Positions 1 through 5,422 of a stretch of DNA of 5,422 bases are shown one piece after another. The stretch lies in assembly GCA_025964055.1 (NCBI GenBank), contig JAOPZP010000565.1, forward strand, positions 1 through 5,422, written 5' to 3'. The position numbers and the translations under genes are program-made. Position 1 is the first letter of the stretch; every line of letters begins with the position of its first letter. The notes under the pieces are model-generated. The model worked only from the letters and a program-made list of their open reading frames with translations. It had not been told where the DNA came from and did no database searches. The DNA comes from Conexibacter sp. Its GTDB lineage: Bacteria; Actinomycetota; Thermoleophilia; Solirubrobacterales; Solirubrobacteraceae.

Positions 1-597
1 CTAGGCGCCTCCGCCGTCCGCGTCCGCGCCCGCCCGCAGCCGCAGCAACCCGATCGCCGCGACCGACGCGGCATCGGCGATCGACCCGTCGAGGATCAGC
101 GCGTCGACCTCGGCGAGGCCGAAGCAGCCCACCTCGAGCCCCTGCTCGGTGAGCTCCAGGCGCTGCTCCCCTTCGACGAGGTCGCTCGCATGCCAGACGT
201 CGAAGCGCTGGTTCGCGAACCCGTAGTTGTAGAACATCCTGCCGAGGTGGACCATCGTCCCCGCGCGCAGGCCGGTCTCCTCGGCGAGCTCGCCGCGCGC
301 GATCTCCTCGGGGATCGCGTCGGGCCGCTCCTCCCAGGCGCCCTGGGGCAGCTCCCAGAAGCGCTCGCCGACCGGATGGCGGTACTGGTTGACCAGCCAC
401 ATGCGGTCGCCGTCGCACGGCACGATGACCGCCGCCGGCGGCTTCTCGACGACCGAGTAGAGCCCGGGGCTGCCGTCGGGCAGCAGCGTCCGGTCCTCGC
501 GCAGCCGCATCCAGTGGTTCTCGTAGACGATGCGCGAGGCGGTGACGCGCAGCGCGCCGCGGGCCGGTGCGCCCTCGGGCGGCTCCGGCGCCGTCAC
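1..597 (-). CDS. NUDIX hydrolase, ADP-ribose pyrophosphatase-like, substrate uncertain
   Basis: This is a 198-residue soluble hydrolase expected to cleave a nucleoside diphosphate linked to another moiety, using divalent metal. The N-terminal part (about 18-55) resembles the domain-swapping beta region of ADP-ribose pyrophosphatases (SRIVYENHWMRLREDR, then YSVVEKPPAAVIVP). It is followed by the typical VNQYRHPVGERFWELPQG (69-86) and the NUDIX box, Gly86 to GELAEETGL (102-110), with metal-ligand candidates Glu103, Glu106 and Glu107. The box is atypical: the Arg of the usual REUxEE motif is Gly102, and the spacing from Gly86 is two residues longer than the consensus. The Pro that often follows the box by about 15 residues in ADP-ribose pyrophosphatases is Tyr125, within FYNYGFANQRFDVW. 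The C-terminal IADAASVAAIGLL helix is also typical of the group; the tail is Ala/Gly/Asp-rich. The GTG start at 597 is chosen because family similarity begins soon after it and because it overlaps the upstream stop codon. The same frame stays open to 885, but that part is Arg/Ala-rich and lies over dehydrogenase codons. The TAG stop occupies the first three bases of the window. Confidence 0.93.
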   Translation of the reverse strand: MTAPEPPEGAPARGALRVTASRIVYENHWMRLREDRTLLPDGSPGLYSVVEKPPAAVIVPCDGDRMWLVNQYRHPVGERFWELPQGAWEERPDAIPEEIARGELAEETGLRAGTMVHLGRMFYNYGFANQRFDVWHASDLVEGEQRLELTEQGLEVGCFGLAEVDALILDGSIADAASVAAIGLLRLRAGADADGGGA

Positions 598-611
598 CCG
601 GCCAGGCCCCG
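594..611 (-). promoter_or_regulatory. GTGA stop-start overlap with weak G-rich ribosome-binding sequence for the NUDIX gene
   Basis: On the coding strand the TGA stop of the glutamate dehydrogenase (596-594) shares two bases with the GTG start of the NUDIX gene (597-595). Upstream lies a GCGGGG run (about 612-607), roughly nine bases before the start, which is only a weak Shine-Dalgarno match. The geometry is the classic arrangement for termination-reinitiation (translational coupling), so the NUDIX enzyme is probably made mainly by ribosomes that have just finished the dehydrogenase. The overlap is seen directly; the coupling is inferred. Confidence 0.65.
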
Positions 612-3600
612 CAGGTGGCGCACGGCGAGCGTGAGGCCGGCCAGGTCGCCGTCGCCCTCGGCGCGGAGCGCGCGCGCGACCGTCGTCAGCCGGCGCCGGG
701 GCGCCTCGCGCTCGGCCAGGAACGCGTCGACCGCCGCCGCCGGATCGGCCCCCGGCCCCGCCTCCTCCAGCGCCTTCTGCGACAGCACGCGGCGCGCGTC
801 GAGCACGTCGTCGAGCAGCGCCTGCTGCGCCCAGCGCTGCACGCGCGTGACGGCGGGCAGCTGCAGGACCTCCTGCTCCAGCCACTCCAGGCCGAGCCGC
901 TCGCCGAGGTCGAAGAACGTCCGCGCGACCGCGACGACGTCGCCGCCGGTGTCGGCCGCGACGGCGATGATGTCGGCCGCGTGCAGGAGCGCCGGCTGGT
1001 AGGCGTGGCGCCGGGCGACGCTCTCCGGCACCCCGGAGTCGACGAGCTCCATGACCAGCGTCTCATGCTCCTCGCGCCACTGGTCCGAGCGCAGGCCGGG
1101 CATCGCGTCGGCGAGCGTGACGAACGCCTCGCTGCCGGCCGCGATCATCGCGTCGATGTCGGCGTTGGGCTCGTGCAGCAGGTACCAGCGCGCAACGCCG
1201 GCGACCAGGTCGTCGACGCCGTCCAGCAGCCGCCACGCGGTCTCCTGGTCCAGCGTGGTCGCGTGGCCCTCGATCTCCAGCCAGCGCTGCGTCGCGCCGG
1301 TGACCTCGCGGGCGATGCGGAACGCGCGGACGACCTCGCCCGGCGCCGCGCCGAGCTCGCCGACCAGGCCGCTGACGAACGTCGGGCCCAGCGCGTCGAC
1401 GACGTCGTTGGCCGCCAGCGTGGCGACCAGCTCGCGGCGCAGCGGATGCTCGGCGACGAGGTGGCCGAACCGCTCGACGACCGGCCGCGGGAAGTACGTC
1501 TCCAGGTCGCGCGCGAACGCCGGGTCGTCGGGCAGGTCGGACTCGAGCAGGTCGTCGGTCAGCATGCGCTTGGCGTAGGCCAGGAGGACGGCCAGCTCCG
1601 GACGGACGAGGCCCGCCCCGGACCGGCGTCGCTCGGCCATGTCGTCGGACGGCGGCAGCGCCTCGTCGGCGCGATGCAGGATCGCGGCGTCCTCCAGCAT
1701 CGCCATCAGGTCCTCGTAGGCGAAGACGCGCGCGGGCGACGAGCGCACCTCCTGCGCCAGGATCTGCGCCTGCAGGAACGAGTCGTAGAGGACGTGGCCG
1801 ACGACGTCCTCGGTGACCTCGGCGAGCAGGTCGTCGCGCCCGGCGCGGTCCAGCTCGCCGCGGCGCACCGCGAGGTCGAGCAGGATCTTCAGGTTGACCT
1901 CGTGGTCGGAGGTGTCGACGCCGGCCGAGTTGTCGATGAAGTCGGCGTTGACCAGGCCGCCACCGCGGGCGTACTCGATGCGCGCGCGCTGGGTGAGGCC
2001 GAGGTTGCCGCCCTCGCCGACCACGCGCGCGCGCAACGCGTTGCCGTCGACGCGGATCGCGTCGCTGGAGCGGTCGAGAGCGTCGGCGTCGGACTCGGTG
2101 GAGGCCTTGACGACCGTGCCGATGCCGCCGTTCCACAACAGGTCGACCGGCGCGCGGAGGATCGCGCGGATCAGGTCGGTCGGGGCCAGCGCCTCGTCCT
2201 CGATGCCGAGCGCCTCGCGGACCTGCGGCGTGACCGGGATCCGCTTGGCGTTGCGGCTGAAGACGCCGCCGCCCTCCGAGATCGCCGCGCGGTCGTAGTC
2301 GTCCCAGGACGAGCCGCTCAGCTGGAACAGGCGCTCGCGCTCGGCGAACGACGTCGCGGGGTCGGGATCGGGATCCAGGAAGACGTGCCGGTGGTCGTAG
2401 GCGGCCACGAGCTTCAGCGAGCGGCTGAGCAGCATGCCGTTGCCGAAGACGTCGCCGGACATGTCGCCGATGCCGACCGCGCGGATCTCGTCCTGCTCGG
2501 GGTCGACGCCCAGCTGGCCGAAATGGCGCTTGACCGACTCCCAGGCGCCGCGCGCCGTGATCCCCAGGCCCTTGTGGTCGTAGCCGGCCGAGCCGCCGGA
2601 GGCGAACGCGTCGCCGAGCCAGTAGCCGCGGCGGACCGCGATCGCGTTGGCGGTGTCGGAGAACGCGGCGGTGCCCTTGTCGGCCGCGACCACGAGGTAG
2701 GAGTCCTGCTCGTCGTGGACGCGCACGCCGGTCGGCGGGACGCTCGTGCCGTCGTCGGTGAGGTCGTCGGTCACGTCCAGCAGCGCCTCGATGTAGCGGA
2801 CGTACTGGCGGCGCACCTCGTCGCGCAGGCGGGCCGGATCCTCGGGACGGTCCTTGAGGAAGAAGCCGCCCTTGGCGCCGGCGGGCACGATGACGGCGTT
2901 CTTGGTCATCTGCGCGCGCATGAGGCCGAAGACCTCGGTGCGGTAGTCCATGCGGTCCGACCAGCGGATGCCGCCGCGGGCGATCCGGCCGCCGCGCAGG
3001 TGGATGCCCTCCATGTCGGGCGCGTAGACGTAGATCTCGAACAGCGGCGCCGGCTGCGGGATGGCCGGGACGTCGGCCGAGCGCAGCTTGAAGGACATGG
3101 CGTCGCGGTCGGCCCGGAACACGTTCGTGCGGACCGTGGCCTCGATGAGGCCGAGCTGGTTGCGCAGGATGCGGTCGTGGTCGAGCAGCTCCACGGCGTC
3201 GAGGTCGGCGCGGATCTCGTCGCGCAGCGCGGCGAACGCCGCGTCGTCGCCGCCGCGCTCGTCGGTGGCGAAGCGCAGCTCGAAGAGCCGGATCTGCTTG
3301 GCGGTGATCGCGGCGTGGGCGGCGATCGCGTCGTTCTGGAAGGACTCCGTGTAGCGCGAGCCGATGCGCTGGCGGTAGCGGCGGTAGGCCCGCAAGACCT
3401 GGACCTGCGGCCAGCGCAGCCCCGCCGAGACGACCAGGCGGTTCAGCGAGTCCGACTCGGTGTCGCCGCGCCAGACGGCCTCCAGCGATCCGGCGACCCG
3501 CTCGCCGACGTCGGCGAGCTTGAGCGGCTCGTCGCCCTCCCCGAGCACCCCGAAGGCCTGCACCCACAGCTCGTCGTCGGTCCCCTGCAGCCGCGCGGGC

Positions 3601-5422
3601 ACCTCCTCGATGACGCGCAGCCCGAGGTGCTCGAGCATCGGCGTGGCCTGCGACAGCTCCACCTTCGGGCCGCGCCGGTAGAAGGCGACGCGCGTGCGCC
3701 GGCCGCCGCCCGAGCCGCGCTCGTCCTGCAACCCCACCAGGAACTCGGCGTCGCCGGCGGCGAGCGCCTCGAAGCGCTCCACGTCGGCGGCAGCGGTCTC
3801 GGGCGCGACCGCGGCGCGGTAGGACTCCGGCAGCCGCCGCGTCCAGCGCGCGGCGAGCATGCGCCCGCGCTCGGCGCCGTGGCGGGCGACGAGGGTCGTG
3901 GCGACGCTGTCGGCCCAGGTGCGCGCCTCCAGCACCAGGCGGCGCTCGAGGTCGGCGACGTCGACCTCGGGCAGCCCGCCGCCGCTGCGGACGGTCAGGT
4001 GCAGCCCGACGCGATCGTCCTCGGCGAAGACCTCGTGGCTCTCGACGTGGTCGACGCCGTAGGCCGCGGCGACCATCGCGCGCAGCCGGTCGCGCAGGGT
4101 CTCGCTGTAGCGCTCGCGCGGCAGCGAGGCGACCAGCGAGGCGCCGCGGCCGTCGCGCGCACGGCGGGCCAGCAGCCGGACCTCGTCGGGCTGCAGCGCC
4201 AGCAGCGCGCCGATCTGCACGCGCAGGTCGTCGACCGGCGCCGCGAACAGCTCGCCCTTGGGGAACGCGTCGAAGAGCGCGATCGCGGCCTTGGCGTCGT
4301 GCGAGCCGTCGATGAGGTCCTCGGCCTCGAGGATCTGGCGCAGCTTGCGGCGCAGCAGCGGCGTGGTGGACGCCGGCTCGGCGTATGCGCGCGAGGTGAA
4401 GAGGCCGAGCAGGCGCGCCTCGCCGACCACGTGGCCGTCGTCGTCGAAGCGCCGCGCGATCAGCGCGTTCATCGGGTCGCGCCGGTGGACGGGCGAGAGC
4501 GCATGCGTCTTGGTGATCGTCAGGACCTCGTCCTCACCCGGCTCGCCGGCGGGCGGGTCGTGCGCGGGCGCGCGCAGCTCCCCGGCCTCGCGGTGCTCGC
4601 GCAGCAGCCCCAGGCCGGTGCCGGGCACGGCGCGGAGGCGTTCGCCGTCGCGATCGCCGCGCCGAGCGCCGGGCTCCCCGGTTTGCGGTGGTCGGCGAGC
4701 GCCGAGCTCGTCCTCGCGGTAGCCCAGGAAGACGAAGTGGTCGTCGCCGGCCCAGCGCAGGAACGCGGCGGCCTCCTCGGCGTCCTCGGGCGAGCCGAGA
4801 CGCTGCTCGCCCTCCCGGATCATCTCGGCGAGGTGCTCGAGCCCAGCCCGCAGCGCCGGGAAGTCGCCGACCACGGCGCGGACCGTGGCCAGGACGTGGC
4901 GGGCGGCGTCCTCGATGTCGGCCAGCTCCTCGGGGCTGAGCCGGCGGTCGAGGTCGAAGTGCATGACCGACTCGCGCGGGGCGTCCCGCGGATGCTCGAT
5001 GGCGGTGATGTGGCCCTCGGCGTCGCGGCGCACGCCGACGACCGGGTGGATCGCCCGGACGATGCTCAGGCCGCGCGCCTGCAGCTCGGCGGCGATCGAG
5101 TCCACGAGGAACGGCAGGTCGTCGGTGGTCGTCTCGACGACCGAGCCGTCGGATTCGTAGCCGTGCTCGGCCCGGGTCGGTGTGAACGCGCGGACGGCGG
5201 CGGCGGCCCCGACGCGCGCGTCGGCCAGGGCGAACGCGCCGCGGACCTCGGCGAGCAGCTCCTCGGGCTCGGCGCTGCGGCCGTCGATGCCCATTCCGCG
5301 GCGCAGGTAGGCGCCGGCGAAGCACGCGAGGGCCTCGTCGCCATGCTCGCGGGCGAGCCCGACGACCACGTCGGCGATGCCGCCGGCCGACCCGGCCGGA
5401 GACGACTCCTCCTGAACGCTCA
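594..5422 (-). CDS. gdh: NAD-specific glutamate dehydrogenase, large GDH-180 type (start codon at or beyond right edge)
   Basis: This cytoplasmic enzyme oxidatively deaminates L-glutamate to 2-oxoglutarate and ammonium with NAD+ (EC 1.4.1.2), mainly for amino-acid catabolism. Numbering assumes a start codon straddling the right edge, giving 1,609 residues, normal for the family. Seen in order: an N-terminal ACT-like segment (about 90-160, DDLPFLVDS near 100); a second (about 465-530); a third (about 575-610, with FYRRGP and PMLEHLGLRV); the catalytic core (about 745-1260); and a C-terminal helical domain beginning near GLVRPELAVLLAYAKRML (about 1265). Core motifs are intact: GGIRWSDR (817-824), MTKNAVIVP with Lys841, GAKGGF with Lys851, ADKGTAAFSD with Asp915, the dinucleotide-binding GIGDMSGDVFGNG (984-996), and NSAGVDTSDHE with Ser1172. 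By analogy with small hexameric GDHs, Lys841, Lys851, Asp915 and Ser1172 match substrate-binding and catalytic positions. No frameshift or missing motif is visible. The first internal start candidate is GTG at 5369, but 17 further in-frame codons precede it. GDH-180 enzymes are typically allosterically controlled, and in mycobacteria by the FHA protein GarA; neither can be shown here. The gene overlaps the downstream NUDIX gene. Confidence 0.97.
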   Translation of the reverse strand, partial: SVQEESSPAGSAGGIADVVVGLAREHGDEALACFAGAYLRRGMGIDGRSAEPEELLAEVRGAFALADARVGAAAAVRAFTPTRAEHGYESDGSVVETTTDDLPFLVDSIAAELQARGLSIVRAIHPVVGVRRDAEGHITAIEHPRDAPRESVMHFDLDRRLSPEELADIEDAARHVLATVRAVVGDFPALRAGLEHLAEMIREGEQRLGSPEDAEEAAAFLRWAGDDHFVFLGYREDELGARRPPQTGEPGARRGDRDGERLRAVPGTGLGLLREHREAGELRAPAHDPPAGEPGEDEVLTITKTHALSPVHRRDPMNALIARRFDDDGHVVGEARLLGLFTSRAYAEPASTTPLLRRKLRQILEAEDLIDGSHDAKAAIALFDAFPKGELFAAPVDDLRVQIGALLALQPDEVRLLARRARDGRGASLVASLPRERYSETLRDRLRAMVAAAYGVDHVESHEVFAEDDRVGLHLTVRSGGGLPEVDVADLERRLVLEARTWADSVATTLVARHGAERGRMLAARWTRRLPESYRAAVAPETAAADVERFEALAAGDAEFLVGLQDERGSGGGRRTRVAFYRRGPKVELSQATPMLEHLGLRVIEEVPARLQGTDDELWVQAFGVLGEGDEPLKLADVGERVAGSLEAVWRGDTESDSLNRLVVSAGLRWPQVQVLRAYRRYRQRIGSRYTESFQNDAIAAHAAITAKQIRLFELRFATDERGGDDAAFAALRDEIRADLDAVELLDHDRILRNQLGLIEATVRTNVFRADRDAMSFKLRSADVPAIPQPAPLFEIYVYAPDMEGIHLRGGRIARGGIRWSDRMDYRTEVFGLMRAQMTKNAVIVPAGAKGGFFLKDRPEDPARLRDEVRRQYVRYIEALLDVTDDLTDDGTSVPPTGVRVHDEQDSYLVVAADKGTAAFSDTANAIAVRRGYWLGDAFASGGSAGYDHKGLGITARGAWESVKRHFGQLGVDPEQDEIRAVGIGDMSGDVFGNGMLLSRSLKLVAAYDHRHVFLDPDPDPATSFAERERLFQLSGSSWDDYDRAAISEGGGVFSRNAKRIPVTPQVREALGIEDEALAPTDLIRAILRAPVDLLWNGGIGTVVKASTESDADALDRSSDAIRVDGNALRARVVGEGGNLGLTQRARIEYARGGGLVNADFIDNSAGVDTSDHEVNLKILLDLAVRRGELDRAGRDDLLAEVTEDVVGHVLYDSFLQAQILAQEVRSSPARVFAYEDLMAMLEDAAILHRADEALPPSDDMAERRRSGAGLVRPELAVLLAYAKRMLTDDLLESDLPDDPAFARDLETYFPRPVVERFGHLVAEHPLRRELVATLAANDVVDALGPTFVSGLVGELGAAPGEVVRAFRIAREVTGATQRWLEIEGHATTLDQETAWRLLDGVDDLVAGVARWYLLHEPNADIDAMIAAGSEAFVTLADAMPGLRSDQWREEHETLVMELVDSGVPESVARRHAYQPALLHAADIIAVAADTGGDVVAVARTFFDLGERLGLEWLEQEVLQLPAVTRVQRWAQQALLDDVLDARRVLSQKALEEAGPGADPAAAVDAFLAEREAPRRRLTTVARALRAEGDGDLAGLTLAVRHLRGLAG

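Noticed and set aside
598..885. A 96-residue N-terminal extension of the NUDIX gene in the same open frame
   Set aside because: The extension is Arg/Gly/Ala-rich with no similarity to NUDIX N-termini, lies wholly over conserved dehydrogenase codons, and the GTG at 597 gives a normal-length family member with an operon-type overlap.
190..1002. A 270-codon plus-strand open frame antisense to the NUDIX gene and the end of the dehydrogenase
   Set aside because: It runs opposite to two well-supported genes, changes composition abruptly from Val/Leu/Ala-rich to Ser/Arg-rich along its length, and has no recognisable motif.
2361..2375. A short tandem GGGATC repeat
   Set aside because: It encodes the Asp-Pro run in FLDPDPDPATSF, which matches a conserved family position, so protein conservation explains it.
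1063..3567. An 834-codon minus-strand open frame lying inside the dehydrogenase in another register
   Set aside because: Its translation is an Arg/Ala/Pro/Gly-rich low-complexity sequence with no domain signature, while the overlapping frame encodes a fully conserved enzyme. Long shadow frames are expected at this G+C content.
4534..5325. A 263-codon minus-strand open frame over the N-terminal part of the dehydrogenase
   Set aside because: It is an Arg/Pro-rich shadow in another register; the true frame carries the ACT-like segments. There is no sign that a frameshift joins the two.
5397..5408. A small inverted repeat (GGAG, four-base loop, CTCC) that could resemble an operator or hairpin
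   Set aside because: The stem is only four base pairs, it lies within the probable coding sequence, and repeats of this size are common by chance in GC-rich DNA.

Overview
The window is a compact, very GC-rich stretch (roughly 70% G+C by eye) carrying two minus-strand genes and essentially no intergenic DNA. G/C-ending codons dominate, and GTG is used as a start. The protein sequences suggest a high-GC actinobacterium. A soil lineage such as Thermoleophilia/Solirubrobacterales is my best guess, but it is an impression from protein character and not a proven placement.

Layout, in the direction of transcription (right to left): positions 5422 to 594 encode a large (about 1,600-residue) NAD-specific glutamate dehydrogenase of the GDH-180 type. 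Its N-terminal ACT-like regulatory segments, central catalytic core and C-terminal helical domain are all recognisable. Its reading frame is open up to the right edge, and the last two bases of the window read TG on the coding strand, so the true start codon most likely straddles the edge. The stop codon of this gene overlaps the GTG start of the second gene in a GTGA junction. The second gene (597 to 1) is a 198-residue NUDIX hydrolase that ends exactly at the left edge.

The two genes form a tightly coupled pair and are very probably co-transcribed and translationally coupled. The dehydrogenase would deaminate glutamate to 2-oxoglutarate with reduction of NAD+. The NUDIX enzyme would cleave a nucleoside-diphosphate-linked metabolite, possibly ADP-ribose or another NAD-related compound, although its substrate cannot be fixed from sequence. 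A link through NAD metabolism is an inference.

I found no mobile element, CRISPR array, RNA gene, convincing terminator or new multi-gene system. Long open frames in other registers are composition-driven shadows. The points worth a second look are the likely start at the edge, the stop-start overlap, the diverged NUDIX signature and two low-complexity linkers in the dehydrogenase.
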